From Rugosimonospora africana (lineage in GTDB: Bacteria; Actinomycetota; Actinomycetes; Mycobacteriales; Micromonosporaceae): a DNA stretch of 64,000 nt. Positions 45,258 to 54,374 of the stretch are shown in pieces (position 1 is the stretch's first letter; each line of letters starts with the position of its first letter). Position numbers and translations under genes: made by a program. The DNA lies in assembly GCF_016862975.1 (NCBI RefSeq), contig NZ_BONZ01000013.1:186001-250000 (forward strand). Direction: 5' to 3'. Below the pieces are notes generated by a model. The model had not been told where the DNA came from and searched no databases. It worked only from the letters and a program-made list of their open reading frames with translations.

Positions 45258-45263
45258 TAGGCT
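45258..45263 (+). promoter_or_regulatory. -10 element TAGGCT for a leaderless membrane-protein gene
   Basis: TAGGCT ends five bases before the GTG at 45269. Confidence 0.5.
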
Positions 45264-45268
45264 GACCC

Positions 45269-46540
45269 GTGCTCGACGCCCCCGCACCGGTACAGACCAG
45301 TCGCCGGTCCCGGCTCGCAGCCGCCGACCAGGCCCGCGGCGGTCTCGCCGTCGACCTCGGCCTGTACGCGATCTCGCTGCTGTTCGCGGGCTTCACCGCG
45401 CTGACGGCCACACTGCCGCCGCACGGCGCGTGGGGGCGCATCGCGATCTGGGGGTACGCCGCCGCCACGCTTCTGGTGCTCGTCCAGCTGACTGGCCGCC
45501 GCCGGTGGCCACGTTTCGCGGGTACCGCCGCCCGGACGGCGCTGACCGTGCTGACCTGGTGCGCCACCGCCCTGCTCCCGCTCGTGATCGAGGCCGCCCA
45601 GCGCGCCGCCGGGCGCACTGACCGGGCGCAGGAGGAGGTGATCGTGGTGGAGCACGGGGCGCAGCGGCTCCTGGACACCGGAACGCCGTACCTCGGCCAC
45701 GACGCGATCGCCGCCCTGCCGCTCGACCAGCGACTGCTCGGTTACCTGCCGTACCAGCCGGGCATGGTCCTTCTGGGCCTGCCCCGGGCGATCGCCGGCG
45801 CAGCCTGGTGGACCGACGCCCGGGTCTGGTTCGCGCTGGTCACGGCGGCCACCGTGGGCGCGGCCCTGGTGCTGCTCCGACGGTCCGGGGCGAACGCGCC
45901 GCTCCTGGTACGGGCACTGCAGGCGGCCACCGTGGTGCCGGTGTGCACGCTCACCCTCGCGGTCGGCGGCGACGACCTGCCGGTACTCGGGCTGTGCCTG
46001 CTCGCGCTCGCCTGCGCGGCGACCCGCCGGTACGGGCTGGCCGGCGTGGCCGTGGGCGTGGCCGGGGCGATGAAGCTGTTCGCCTGGCCGGTGGCGCTGG
46101 TGCTGCTCGCCCTCGCGATCGTGCACCGGCGCGGCGGACGCTACGCCCTGGGGGCGCTCGGGCTGCCGGTGCTCTCCCTGATCCCCGCGTTCCTGGTCGA
46201 CGCCGGAGCGGCAACGGAGAACGTGATCCGTTTCCCGCTCGGCAAGGGCCTGGTGCAGTCCCCGGCGGAAAGCCCCTTCCCTGGCCAGTTGATCGCCGCC
46301 CACGCTCCCGGCGGCCACACCGTCGCCACCGTGCTCCTGATCCTGGCTGGCCTCGGGATCGCCGGGTGGCTGCTGCGCCGGCCGCCACGCGACGCGGGCA
46401 CGGCCGCGCTGATCTGCGCCGCGGGCCTGCTCATCGCGATCCTGCTGATGCCGGCGACCCGGTTCGGGTACTTGCTGTACCCGATCGCGTACGCGGTCTG
46501 GGCACCTGCGCTCCGGACCCGGACCACACTGGAGGAGTGA
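45269..46540 (+). CDS. GT87-like membrane glycosyltransferase
   Basis: A 423-residue protein with about eleven transmembrane helices, starting at GTG. The large first outer loop contains EEVIVVEHGAQRLLDTGTPYL, with the acidic residues expected in GT-C enzymes, then LLGYLPYQPGMVLLGLPRA, the equivalent of the YPP loop of GT87. GVAGAMKLFAWPVALVLL resembles the conserved KxxP helix. It would use a polyprenyl-phosphate sugar. It overlaps the phosphoribosyltransferase start by four bases (GTGA). Confidence 0.75.
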   Translation: MLDAPAPVQTSRRSRLAAADQARGGLAVDLGLYAISLLFAGFTALTATLPPHGAWGRIAIWGYAAATLLVLVQLTGRRRWPRFAGTAARTALTVLTWCATALLPLVIEAAQRAAGRTDRAQEEVIVVEHGAQRLLDTGTPYLGHDAIAALPLDQRLLGYLPYQPGMVLLGLPRAIAGAAWWTDARVWFALVTAATVGAALVLLRRSGANAPLLVRALQAATVVPVCTLTLAVGGDDLPVLGLCLLALACAATRRYGLAGVAVGVAGAMKLFAWPVALVLLALAIVHRRGGRYALGALGLPVLSLIPAFLVDAGAATENVIRFPLGKGLVQSPAESPFPGQLIAAHAPGGHTVATVLLILAGLGIAGWLLRRPPRDAGTAALICAAGLLIAILLMPATRFGYLLYPIAYAVWAPALRTRTTLEE

Positions 46541-47160
46541 GGGCATACCGGGATCGGGAACACGCCGGTGACCAGTTGGGCAGGGAGCTGTCCGGCTACG
46601 CGAACCGTGCCGACGTCACCGCGCTGGGACTGGTCCGGGGCGGGGTACCGGTGGCCGAGCGAGTGGCCCGGTCGCTGAACGCCCCGCTGGACGTGCTGGT
46701 GGTCCGCAAGCTCGGAGTGCCCTGGTCGCCCGAGGTCGCGTTCGGCGCCCTGGGCCCGGGCGGGGTACGGGTGCTCAACCCGGAGGTACCCGACCGGATC
46801 GGGCCGGACCAGATCGATGCGGTGATCGCCTACGAGCAGGCAGAGCTGACCCGGCGGGAATCCCGGTACCGGGCCGGCCGGCCACCGCTCGACCTGCTCG
46901 GGCGTACCGCCATCGTGGTGGACGACGGGCTTGCCACCGGCGCGACGGCGGCGGTCGCGGTCACGGTGGTACGGCAGTTGGGCGCGGCCCGGACGGTCGT
47001 GGCGGCCCCGGTCGGCGCGCCGCAGGCGATCACCTGGCTGCGTGGACTCGCCGACGAGGTGTGCTGCCCGCTGGTACCCGAGGACTTCGGCGCGGTGAGC
47101 CGGTTCTACCGCTCGTTCGAGCAGGTGTCCGACGACGAGGTCGTCGCGCTGCTGCACTGA
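46537..47160 (+). CDS. Phosphoribosyltransferase-family protein
   Basis: A 207-residue protein starting at GTG. The PRPP-binding loop IVVDDGLATGATA (residues about 126-138) is complete, and ALGLVRGGVPVAERVA and VVRKLGVPWSPEVAFGA match the orphan type I phosphoribosyltransferases of actinobacteria. DFGAVSRFYRSFEQVSDDEV near the end matches ones found near dienelactone hydrolases. The substrate base is unknown. GGAGGA directly precedes the GTG. Its 3' end is echoed by three 20-bp repeats after the stop. Confidence 0.87.
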   Translation: MRAYRDREHAGDQLGRELSGYANRADVTALGLVRGGVPVAERVARSLNAPLDVLVVRKLGVPWSPEVAFGALGPGGVRVLNPEVPDRIGPDQIDAVIAYEQAELTRRESRYRAGRPPLDLLGRTAIVVDDGLATGATAAVAVTVVRQLGAARTVVAAPVGAPQAITWLRGLADEVCCPLVPEDFGAVSRFYRSFEQVSDDEVVALLH

Positions 47161-47220
47161 GGTCATCGCACTGCCGCACCGGTCGTCGCGCCGCTGCACC
47201 GGTCGTCGTGCCACTGCACC
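47139..47220 (+). repeat. 20-bp tandem repeats extending from the end of the phosphoribosyltransferase gene
   Basis: Bases 47139-47160, the last codons and stop of the gene, match the three following 20-bp units at 47161, 47181 and 47201. All open GGTC and end GCAC. Duplication of the gene's 3' end has spread into the spacer. Confidence 0.78.
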
Positions 47221-47241
47221 GATGCCGGCCGGAAATTCGGT

Positions 47242-47266
47242 TGCCCGGGCGCGGCCGGCCCGGGCA
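47242..47266 (+). terminator. Hairpin between phosphoribosyltransferase and ABC-F genes
   Basis: TGCCCGGGC (47242-47250) and GCCCGGGCA (47258-47266) are perfect nine-base arms around seven bases. There is no T-run. It may end the upstream transcript or act as an attenuator in the ABC-F leader. Confidence 0.5.
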
Positions 47267-47462
47267 GCATGGTCGTCGCAGCTGTTCCCGCCAGAAGGAG
47301 CCCGCGCAGACATGAGCTGACACGCAGCCATCCGGTTTCCGGGGGACGCGTCGCGTCCTCGGCCGGGTATCTGGCTGCGGTCGGGCTGCCGTTCGCTGCG
47401 TCGCACCCGTCACCTCGCCGTACCCGGCATCTCGTTGCCCTGCGCGCTGGAGGTGAGCGGAC

Positions 47463-49070
47463 TTGCTCAAGGCTGTCGATGTTGCACACACCTACGACGA
47501 CGAACTGCTGTTCCGGGAGGTGTCGCTGCTGCTGGGCCCGGGTGACCGGGTCGGGCTGGTGGGGCCGAACGGGGTCGGTAAGTCGACCCTGCTGCGGGTA
47601 CTCGTCGGTGAACTCAAGCCCGATCACGGGCAGGTCGTACTCGGTCCGGACGACCGGATCGGATACTTCGCCCAGCAGGTACCGGACCCCGAGTCCACGG
47701 TCGGCCGGTTCCTCACCGAGGCACCCGGTGAGCTGGCCGCCCTCGCCCGGAGGATGGACGCCCTGATCGCGCTCCTGGGCTCCGGCGGCCCGGATCCGTC
47801 CACCGTGGACGAATACGCCGCAGTCCAGGAACGGTTCGGCCAGCTGGGCGGCTGGGCGTACGCGGCCCGGGTGGACGCGGTACGTGGCCGGCTGGGTGTG
47901 GACCTGATCGACCCCCAGCGGCGGCTCGGTACCCTCTCCGGCGGCGAACAGGCCCGGATCATGCTCGCCCGGCTCCTGCTCGCCGAGCCATCGGTACTGG
48001 TCCTCGACGAGCCGACCAACCACCTGGACGCCGCCGGTACCGCCTGGCTCGGCGGGTACCTGGCCGAGTTTCCGGGCGCGGTACTCGCGGTCACCCACGA
48101 CCGCGGGTTCCTCGACCGGTTCGCCAACCAGATCGTCGAACTCGACGGCATCGACGAGCGGCCACAGCACTACGAGGGCAACTACACCGCCTACCGGGCC
48201 GAGAAGCAACGGCGCTGGGAGCGGCTGCTGCTCGACTACGAGGCGCAGGAGAAGGCCCGCCAGCGGCTCGCCGAGGACATCGAGCGGACCAAGGAGCAGG
48301 CCAGGGGCGTCGAGCTGACCGTCCGGAGTGGACTGGGTTCGGATCAGATCCGGCGGTACGCGAAAAAGGTCGCCCGCAAGGCGAAGGCGCGCGAACGCCG
48401 GCTGACCCGGCAGATGCTGGCCGTCTCCTGGCTGGCCGAACCGCAGACCCGGCCGCCGCTGGCGCTGGCGTTCCCGGATGTGGCCGGCTGCGGCGAGCCG
48501 GTCATCAAGGCCGCCGGCGTGTGCGTACCGGGTCGGCTCCACCCGCTCGACCTGGACGTGCGCGGCGGGGACCGGGTACTCATCAGCGGACCCAACGGCG
48601 CAGGCAAGTCCACGCTGCTCGGGATCCTGTCCGCCCCGTCGGGTCCGGTGGCGATCACCGGAGGCGTCGCGCTGCTCCCGCAGACGCATGACGACCTGCC
48701 GGCGCGGATGTCGGTACTCGACTTCTTCCGATCCCGGGTGCCGATGTACGTCGACGAGGCCGAGGCGACGCTGACCTCGTACCTGTTCGACCCGGATCAG
48801 CAAGCTCAGCCGCTCGGTACCCTGTCGGCCGGTGAACTGCGCCGGCTGCTGCTCGCCACGATGGTCAACGGGGGCGCCGCCACGCTGCTGCTCGACGAGC
48901 CGACCAACTACCTCGACTTCGACTCGCTGGACGTCATCGAGGCCGCCTTGCGCGAGTTCCGCGGCACGATCCTGATGGTGACGCACGACGGGTACTTCGC
49001 GTCGTCCGTCGGGTACGGGCGGCACCTGGAGGTACGGGACGGCACGGTGACGGAGCGGCGGGTCAGTTGA
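47463..49070 (+). CDS. ABC-F family ATP-binding protein
   Basis: A 535-residue protein with two ATPase domains and no membrane part. Domain 1 has GPNGVGKST near residue 36, LSGGEQ near 158 and VLVLDEPTNHLD near 180; domain 2 has GPNGAGKST near 376, LSAGELRR near 455 and LLLDEPTNYLD near 478. The charged linker (residues about 240-315, RAEKQRRWERLLLDYEAQEK onward) is the P-site tRNA-interaction motif of ABC-F proteins. It acts on the ribosome, possibly giving antibiotic resistance. The start TTG 47463 has GGAGG nine bases upstream. Confidence 0.88.
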   Translation: MLKAVDVAHTYDDELLFREVSLLLGPGDRVGLVGPNGVGKSTLLRVLVGELKPDHGQVVLGPDDRIGYFAQQVPDPESTVGRFLTEAPGELAALARRMDALIALLGSGGPDPSTVDEYAAVQERFGQLGGWAYAARVDAVRGRLGVDLIDPQRRLGTLSGGEQARIMLARLLLAEPSVLVLDEPTNHLDAAGTAWLGGYLAEFPGAVLAVTHDRGFLDRFANQIVELDGIDERPQHYEGNYTAYRAEKQRRWERLLLDYEAQEKARQRLAEDIERTKEQARGVELTVRSGLGSDQIRRYAKKVARKAKARERRLTRQMLAVSWLAEPQTRPPLALAFPDVAGCGEPVIKAAGVCVPGRLHPLDLDVRGGDRVLISGPNGAGKSTLLGILSAPSGPVAITGGVALLPQTHDDLPARMSVLDFFRSRVPMYVDEAEATLTSYLFDPDQQAQPLGTLSAGELRRLLLATMVNGGAATLLLDEPTNYLDFDSLDVIEAALREFRGTILMVTHDGYFASSVGYGRHLEVRDGTVTERRVS

Positions 49071-50577
49071 TCGCCATGTCGACGAACCGGGACAGGTGCA
49101 GCTGGGCGGCGACGGTGACGGTGTCGGTCGGCCCGTTACGGTGCTTCGCCACGATGAAGTCGGCCTCGCCGGCCCTGGGCGACTCTTTGTCGTAGTAGTC
49201 GTCGCGGTGCAGCAGGATCACCACGTCCGCGTCCTGCTCGATAGATCCCGATTCACGCAGGTCGGACAGTTGCGGGCGCTTGTCGGTCCGCTGCTCCGGA
49301 CCGCGGTTCAGCTGGCTGACCGCGACGACCGGGCACTCGACCTCCTTGGCCAGCAGCTTCAGGCCCCGGGACAGCTCCGCGACCTCCTGCTGCCGGCTCT
49401 CCACCCGCTTCGGCGACGTCATGAGCTGGAGGTAGTCCACGATGATCAGCTTGAGATCGTGGCGCTGCTTGAGCCGCCGCGCCTTCGCCCGGATCTCCAT
49501 GAGGTTCATGTTCGGCGTGTCGTCCACGAACAGCGGCGCCTCGCTGATCTCGCCCATCCGCCGGGCGAGCTTCGTCCAGTCGTCGTCCGAGAGTTGGCCG
49601 GAGCGCAGCACGTGCAGCGGTACCCGCGCCTCGGCGGACAGCAGCCGCATGACGATCTCGACCTTGCTCATTTCCAGCGAGAAGATGGCGCTGGCGTAGT
49701 TGTGCTTGAGGGACGCGCTCCGGGCGAAGTCCATGGCGGCCGTGCTCTTGCCGAGACCGGGCCGGCCGGCGACGATGACCAGCTGACCGGAGTGCAGCCC
49801 GTTGAGCAGCCGGTCGAGGTCGGTAAACCCGGTCGGTACGCCGGTCATCATGCCGGCCTGCGCGCCGACCGCCTCGATCTCGTCCAGCGTCGGCTGCAGC
49901 AGGTCGGAGAGGATCGCGAAGTCCTCGCTGACCCGCCGCTCGGTGACGTCGTAGACCGCCTGCTGCGCCAGGTCGACGAGGTCGTCGACGTCGCGGCCAC
50001 CGCCAGCGGCCGAGCCGAACCCAAGCTGCACGATCCGGGTGCCGGCCTCGATGAGACGGCGCAGCACGGCACGCTCGCTCACGATCCGCGCGTAGTATGC
50101 CGCGTTCGCCGCCGTAGGCACGCTCGCGATCAGTGTGTGCAGATACGGTGCGCCGCCGACCCGACCCAGGTCGCCCGCGTCGGCCAGGGCCGCGGCCACG
50201 GTGATGGCGTCGGCCGGTTCCCCTCGCCCGTAGAGGTCGAGGATCGCGTCGAAGATGGTCGCGTGCGCCGGCCGGTAGAAGTCGACGGGCTTGAGGATCT
50301 CGATGACGTCGGCGATCGCGTCCTTCGACAGCATCATGCCGCCGAGCGCACACTGCTCCGCGGCGACGTCCTGTGGTGGCGACCGGTCGAACTGACCCTC
50401 CGCCGATCGGGGCTCGGAGCCCGAGTCGGGGTAGCGGGGCTCTGCGCTGCGTTGCTCGGGTGGGCGCGGGTCACGGTCAGCGCCGCCACTTCCCAGGCGT
50501 CCGCCAGCTCCCGTGCTTTCGCTGATCGACAAGCCGCCCCCCCAAACCGCCAGAGCCCCACTGTCGATGGTCCGCAC
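49063..50577 (-). CDS. dnaB: Replicative DNA helicase DnaB
   Basis: About 504 residues if GTG 50577 is used. The conserved protein begins at PPQDVAAEQCALGGMMLSKD; the preceding 66 residues are disordered and their start is uncertain (TTG 50532 is an alternative). Walker A is GRPGLGKST near residue 275; LIIVDYLQLM is Walker B; SQLNRGPEQRTDKRPQLSDL and IEQDADVVILLHRD are the RecA-core motifs 3-4. No intein is inserted, unlike mycobacterial DnaB. It unwinds DNA at the replication fork. Its last eight bases overlap the ABC-F gene. Confidence 0.95.
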   Translation of the reverse strand: MRTIDSGALAVWGGGLSISESTGAGGRLGSGGADRDPRPPEQRSAEPRYPDSGSEPRSAEGQFDRSPPQDVAAEQCALGGMMLSKDAIADVIEILKPVDFYRPAHATIFDAILDLYGRGEPADAITVAAALADAGDLGRVGGAPYLHTLIASVPTAANAAYYARIVSERAVLRRLIEAGTRIVQLGFGSAAGGGRDVDDLVDLAQQAVYDVTERRVSEDFAILSDLLQPTLDEIEAVGAQAGMMTGVPTGFTDLDRLLNGLHSGQLVIVAGRPGLGKSTAAMDFARSASLKHNYASAIFSLEMSKVEIVMRLLSAEARVPLHVLRSGQLSDDDWTKLARRMGEISEAPLFVDDTPNMNLMEIRAKARRLKQRHDLKLIIVDYLQLMTSPKRVESRQQEVAELSRGLKLLAKEVECPVVAVSQLNRGPEQRTDKRPQLSDLRESGSIEQDADVVILLHRDDYYDKESPRAGEADFIVAKHRNGPTDTVTVAAQLHLSRFVDMAIN

Positions 50578-50669
50578 GGGTACGACAGTTCCCCCGGGGC
50601 TAATCAGATCACGGTACGGAAGGCTGGGCCGGCCTCAAAATCGATCGGTGGATGACGCTCGGGAAAACC

Positions 50670-50723
50670 TGTGGACCAGCCCGTCCGAGCATGTGCGCGA
50701 CGCTGTGCACATCCTGTGGACAG
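50670..50723. promoter_or_regulatory. Two DnaA-box-like sequences upstream of dnaB
   Basis: TGTGGACCA (50670-50678) and TGTGGACAG (50715-50723) each differ by one base from TGTGGACAA, the reverse complement of the actinobacterial box TTGTCCACA. They lie in the 227-base spacer between the divergent dnaB and membrane-protein genes. The significance is uncertain. Confidence 0.3.
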
Positions 50724-50804
50724 TGCTGGGGATTGCCGGGGAGATACGCTCCTACATGCGGAAACCTTGCCCACACGATGTGGAGCGGAGAAAGTAGGGC
50801 CGGC

Positions 50805-51365
50805 GTGTCGCGATCGTACCGGGATCTGTCATTTCACTCGTGGACACAGGATCGCGATGACGATGACGCTCCCACCGTGGACTACGACACCTGGCTGGGC
50901 AGAAACTCGTTCGGACAGGGCGACACGCCGGAGTCGGAGAGCGAGAGCCTGCCCGAGACCGAGCAGCGTCGCCGCGACTGGCGCGTGGTGCGGCACTCGA
51001 TCGACCGGACCGACCTGGACCCGGTCGAGGGCGAGAAGTCCTACTTCGCGACGGTGGTCTGGACTCTCGCCTGGTACGTCGTGCCGTTGGCGCTCATCGT
51101 CGGCTGGGTGCTGGTGTTCGACAACGACTCGGGTACGGCGTGTGCCACACCGGTCCACAACGTGTGCCCGCCGATGCGCACCGCCGTACTCAACGGGATG
51201 ATGGACGGCCTGCCCCGGCTCTGCGCGGCGCTCGTCATCAGCCTGGTGCTGGCGCTGCTCATCCGGCTGGGCAGCGGCGCGTGGCGGCCCGTGACGGCGG
51301 CGTTCGCCGCGGCCATCATCGGTGCCGGTGCCGCCACGATCCTGTTCACGGTGATGGCGTCCTGA
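50805..51365 (+). CDS. Conserved hypothetical membrane protein
   Basis: A 186-residue protein. The first 85 residues are cytosolic, acidic and polar (RDLSFHSWTQDRDDDDAP to RRDWRVVRHSIDRTDLDP). Three hydrophobic segments follow (FATVVWTLAWYVVPLALIVG, GLPRLCAALVISLVLALLI, AAFAAAIIGAGAATILFTV), with a loop containing two cysteines (GTACATPVHNVCPPMR). The start GTG 50805 has AGGG four bases upstream and is uncertain. No family motif is recognised. It lies between dnaB and rplI, facing away from dnaB. Confidence 0.65.
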   Translation: MSRSYRDLSFHSWTQDRDDDDAPTVDYDTWLGRNSFGQGDTPESESESLPETEQRRRDWRVVRHSIDRTDLDPVEGEKSYFATVVWTLAWYVVPLALIVGWVLVFDNDSGTACATPVHNVCPPMRTAVLNGMMDGLPRLCAALVISLVLALLIRLGSGAWRPVTAAFAAAIIGAGAATILFTVMAS

Positions 51366-51413
51366 CCCCACGAGTGGGCCGGCCCGCTCCGGCGAGGCCG
51401 CTCACCGGCACTG

Positions 51414-51486
51414 CTCGCCCTGGACCAGCGGTTCCTCACCCGAGGATCGCTTGCCCCGGACCGGCGGTTCCTGACCCGGGACAGCG
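51414..51486. repeat. Two 36-bp tandem repeats downstream of the membrane-protein gene
   Basis: Units start at 51414 and 51450; both contain GGACC and CGGTTCCT followed by ACCCG. They occupy the convergent spacer before the rplI terminator. Confidence 0.55.
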
Positions 51487-51523
51487 CGGCGCCCCACGCG
51501 CGTTTCGCGCCACAAACGACGAA

Positions 51524-51556
51524 CGGCCGGAGCAGGCGCGATGCCTGCCCCGGCCG
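51524..51556 (-). terminator. Intrinsic terminator of the rpsF-ssb-rpsR-rplI operon
   Basis: Fourteen base positions at 51524-51537 pair with 51543-51556 with a single mismatch, around five bases. On the reverse strand the stem is followed by TTCGTCGTTT, a T-rich tail, 14 bases after the rplI stop. Confidence 0.75.
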
Positions 51557-51569
51557 CCCGGGGAACTCG

Positions 51570-52019
51570 TTACTTGCCCGCGAGCACGTTGAGAGCGAAC
51601 TTCGCGGTGACCTCCGGGTGCAGCTTGACCTGCACCTGGTAGGAACCGACCGACTTGATGTGGCCGGGCAGTTCGAGCCGGCGACGATCCAGGTCGGGAC
51701 CGCCGGCGGACTTGACCGCCGCGGCGACCTCGGCCGGCGTGACCGACCCGAACAGGCGGCCACCGTCTCCCGCACGCGCGGAGAGGCTCACCTTCAGCCC
51801 CTCGAGCTGCGACTTGACCTCGTTGGCGTGGCCGAGGTCGCGGATCTCCCGGGCCGACCGGGCCCGCTTGATCGACGTGACCTGCTTCTCCCCGCCCTTG
51901 GTCCAGAGGATCGCGAACCCCTGCGGGAGCAGGTAGTTACGGCTGTAACCGTCCTTGACCTCGACCACATCGCCGGGGCTACCGAGACCGGAGACTTCCT
52001 GCGTCAGGATGATCTTCAT
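51570..52019 (-). CDS. rplI: 50S ribosomal protein bL9
   Basis: A 149-residue protein. [22 protein letters not shown] and [13 protein letters not shown] are the invariant N-terminal bL9 signature. The long central helix and C-terminal RNA-binding domain ([14 protein letters not shown]) follow. It lies at the end of the ribosomal operon, 14 bases after rpsR, and is followed by an intrinsic terminator. Confidence 0.97.
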   Translation of the reverse strand: MKIILTQEVSGLGSPGDVVEVKDGYSRNYLLPQGFAILWTKGGEKQVTSIKRARSAREIRDLGHANEVKSQLEGLKVSLSARAGDGGRLFGSVTPAEVAAAVKSAGGPDLDRRRLELPGHIKSVGSYQVQVKLHPEVTAKFALNVLAGK

Positions 52020-52033
52020 GTCCGGGCCTCCCC

Positions 52034-52273
52034 TCAGCGAGCCGTGGCCGTGTACGGCAGCAACGCCATCTCGCGGGCGTTCTTGACCGCACGTGCGATC
52101 TGGCGCTGCTGCTGGGCGCTCACACCCGTGACCCGGCGGGCACGGATCTTGCCCCGGTCCGAGATGAACTTGCGCAGCAGCGCGGTGTCCTTGTAATCGA
52201 TGTAGGTGATCCCGTCCTTGTCGAGCGGGTTCACCTTCTTCTTCGGCTTGCGAAGCGCCGCAGCCTTCGGCAT
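52034..52273 (-). CDS. rpsR: 30S ribosomal protein bS18, zinc-free type
   Basis: A 79-residue protein. [20 protein letters not shown] and [17 protein letters not shown] are the S18 core. The N-terminal zinc ligands found in other bS18 copies (KKVCxxC) are replaced by [10 protein letters not shown], so this copy binds no zinc. Many actinobacteria also keep a zinc-type paralogue elsewhere, exchanged under zinc limitation. It is located between ssb and rplI. Confidence 0.96.
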   Translation of the reverse strand: MPKAAALRKPKKKVNPLDKDGITYIDYKDTALLRKFISDRGKIRARRVTGVSAQQQRQIARAVKNAREMALLPYTATAR

Positions 52274-52293
52274 GACTCTTACTCCGTAATTAC

Positions 52294-52809
52294 TTAGAAA
52301 GGTGGCTCGTCGTCGAAGTTGCCCCCGCCACCGCCGCCGGTCGGAGCCGGCGCGGCGGTCGCCCACGGGTCGTCGTTGGCGAAGCCGCCACCGCCGCCCT
52401 GGCCACCACCGGAGGAGCCGAACCCACCGCCGCCGCCCGAGCTGCGCGACATCTTCTGCACCTTCGCCGTGGCGTAGCGCAGCGACGGGCCGATCTCGTC
52501 GACCTCCAGCTCGATCACGGTGCGCTTCTCGCCCTCCCTCGTCTCGTACGACCGCTGGCGCAGCCGACCTGAGACGATCACGCGGGCACCACGCTGCAGC
52601 GACTCGGCGACGTTTTCCGCCGCCTGCCGCCAGACCGTGCACGACAGGAACAGCGGCTCGCCGTCCCGCCACTCACCGGAAGCGCGGTCGAGAGTCCGCG
52701 GCGTCGACGCCACACGGAACTTGGCAACCGCCGCCCCGGACGGGGTGAAGCGCAGTTCAGGGTCATCGGTCAGGTTGCCGACGACCGTGATGGTGGTCTC
52801 TCCTGCCAT
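52294..52809 (-). CDS. ssb: Single-stranded DNA-binding protein
   Basis: A 171-residue protein. The OB-fold has [39 protein letters not shown] and [21 protein letters not shown] Gly-rich disordered tail leads to the acidic tip FDDEPPF that recruits repair and replication proteins. It sits in the conserved rpsF-ssb-rpsR-rplI order. Confidence 0.97.
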   Translation of the reverse strand: MAGETTITVVGNLTDDPELRFTPSGAAVAKFRVASTPRTLDRASGEWRDGEPLFLSCTVWRQAAENVAESLQRGARVIVSGRLRQRSYETREGEKRTVIELEVDEIGPSLRYATAKVQKMSRSSGGGGGFGSSGGGQGGGGGFANDDPWATAAPAPTGGGGGGNFDDEPPF

Positions 52810-52923
52810 CGCCTACTCCTCGTTTCGGGCCGCGTCGTCGTGGACCGGCATTCGGCCGGGCCTGTGGGATGACAGTCGCCAGACTGTCACACCGGTACGA
52901 CAGATCGCGGGAGCGCCGGGCGC

Positions 52924-53214
52924 CTAGCGGACGTCCGGCCGGATGACCTTGGTACGCAGGACCGACTCGTTGAGTCGCAGCTGACGGTCCAGCTCGGCAA
53001 CGGCCTCCGGCGATGCCTGGAGGTCGATGACCGCGTAGATACCCTCGGTCTTCTTGTTGATCTCGAACGAGAGGCGCCTGCGGCCCCAAACGTCGAGCTT
53101 CTCCACCGAGCCACCCGCGGTACGAATCACGTTCAGGTACGTGTCGAGCGACGGGGCGACGGTGCGCTCCTCAAGGCTGGCATCGAGGATCACCATGATC
53201 TCGTAATGACGCAA
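52924..53214 (-). CDS. rpsF: 30S ribosomal protein bS6
   Basis: A 96-residue protein. [35 protein letters not shown] and [14 protein letters not shown] are S6 landmarks. The start codon appears to be TTG at 53214, with GAGGAGGT about ten bases upstream. It is the first gene of the ribosomal/ssb operon. Confidence 0.96.
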   Translation of the reverse strand: MRHYEIMVILDASLEERTVAPSLDTYLNVIRTAGGSVEKLDVWGRRRLSFEINKKTEGIYAVIDLQASPEAVAELDRQLRLNESVLRTKVIRPDVR

Positions 53215-53452
53215 GACGTGCTCACCTCCTCTGGGCTAGCGGCCGCGGTCCTTCCACGGCAGGAGGTCTGGCGTCCGTTCACCAGGCCGGCGCCGGCCTG
53301 CCGGCGCCCGTCATCGATGAACTCGGCAAGGATACCTGGCCTGGACACGGAGCCGCGGGGCGCCCCATCCGCCTACCTGGGTGGGACCTGGGGAGGAACG
53401 ACCACACCGACGAGCTGGATGACTGACGCCCCGCGGAGCTTATGGCTGAATG

Positions 53453-54220
53453 CTACGCCGTGGCTACCCGGATTGCACGTTGAGTAACGATAGCGCGGAT
53501 TAGGGCGATAGTGACGCCGATTATGCAAACTGCCGCGATTACGACCAGAAGTCGGGCTGGTCCCTGATGCCCGGATGTCGCCGGCGTTGCCGCACCGACC
53601 GAGGCGACCATCGGTCCGCTACTCGGATCCGTCACGACGCCGCCGGCGGCGGCGGACGGTCCGGACGGCCCCACGAGACCGGGCTGATCGAGGCTCGGCG
53701 CGCCCGACGGGACAATCGTGCCGCTCGGCGAGGAGGACGGACGGCCCGGGCTGGGCGAGTTGGTCGCAGACGCCTTGACCGTCGGCGAGGCGTGGGTGGG
53801 CGCGCCGGTCGTCGGCGCGGGACCGACCGGGCTGCCAGTCGGCGAGGACACCCGGACGGACACCGTTCCGGCGCCCCCGGTGCCGAGCAGGCACGACGGC
53901 ACGAGGGAGACCGACGCCGACGAACTGAACGACACGCTGACCTGATAGTTGCGGTTCAACGTCGTGCGAGAAGAACCGTTGATGAACAGCTGCGCGGAGC
54001 CGTTCAGGTGATTGACGAAGGTCACCGATGAATTGGCGGTGATCTTTACCGATCCGGTACTGGGCTGTGATGACGCACCCACGCCGAGTAGGCCACAGCC
54101 ACCACTGAAGCTAACCGTGGGTGTCGACGCGGCGACGGCCGCGATCGGCGCGAGGATTGGTCCCGCCGCGACCGCCAAGCCCAGGGTCGCAGCGATTTTC
54201 CATCGGGATAACACCCGCAT
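53453..54220 (-). CDS. Secreted or surface-anchored protein of unknown function
   Basis: A 255-residue protein. A signal peptide (KIAATLGLAVAAGPILAPIAAVAA) is followed by a beta-rich domain of about 95 residues with two cysteines (SGGCGLLG, PSCLLG). Then come a Pro/Ser/Thr-rich stalk and a single C-terminal helix (LLVVIAAVCIIGVTIALIRAI) with a short basic tail. No LPxTG motif is seen, so anchoring would be by the helix. ATG 54220 has GGGGAG nine bases upstream. G+C is lower at its 3' end. I recognise no family. Confidence 0.7.
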   Translation of the reverse strand: MRVLSRWKIAATLGLAVAAGPILAPIAAVAASTPTVSFSGGCGLLGVGASSQPSTGSVKITANSSVTFVNHLNGSAQLFINGSSRTTLNRNYQVSVSFSSSASVSLVPSCLLGTGGAGTVSVRVSSPTGSPVGPAPTTGAPTHASPTVKASATNSPSPGRPSSSPSGTIVPSGAPSLDQPGLVGPSGPSAAAGGVVTDPSSGPMVASVGAATPATSGHQGPARLLVVIAAVCIIGVTIALIRAIVTQRAIRVATA

Positions 54221-54361
54221 TTGTAGAGACTCCCCAGGTTGATTTGGGCACTGCCCCGGACATATCAACGAGCAGCGCAACGTGATGGTGATGCTCGTGG
54301 AGATTGTGGTGCAGGTCGTCGTATTGCGCCAGGGCTGGACGATATCGTCGGGGCCACGACG

Positions 54362-54367
54362 TAGGCT
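54362..54367 (+). promoter_or_regulatory. -10 element TAGGCT for the leaderless endonuclease IV gene
   Basis: TAGGCT ends seven bases before the ATG at 54375. Confidence 0.6.
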
Positions 54368-54374
54368 CGGCGGC

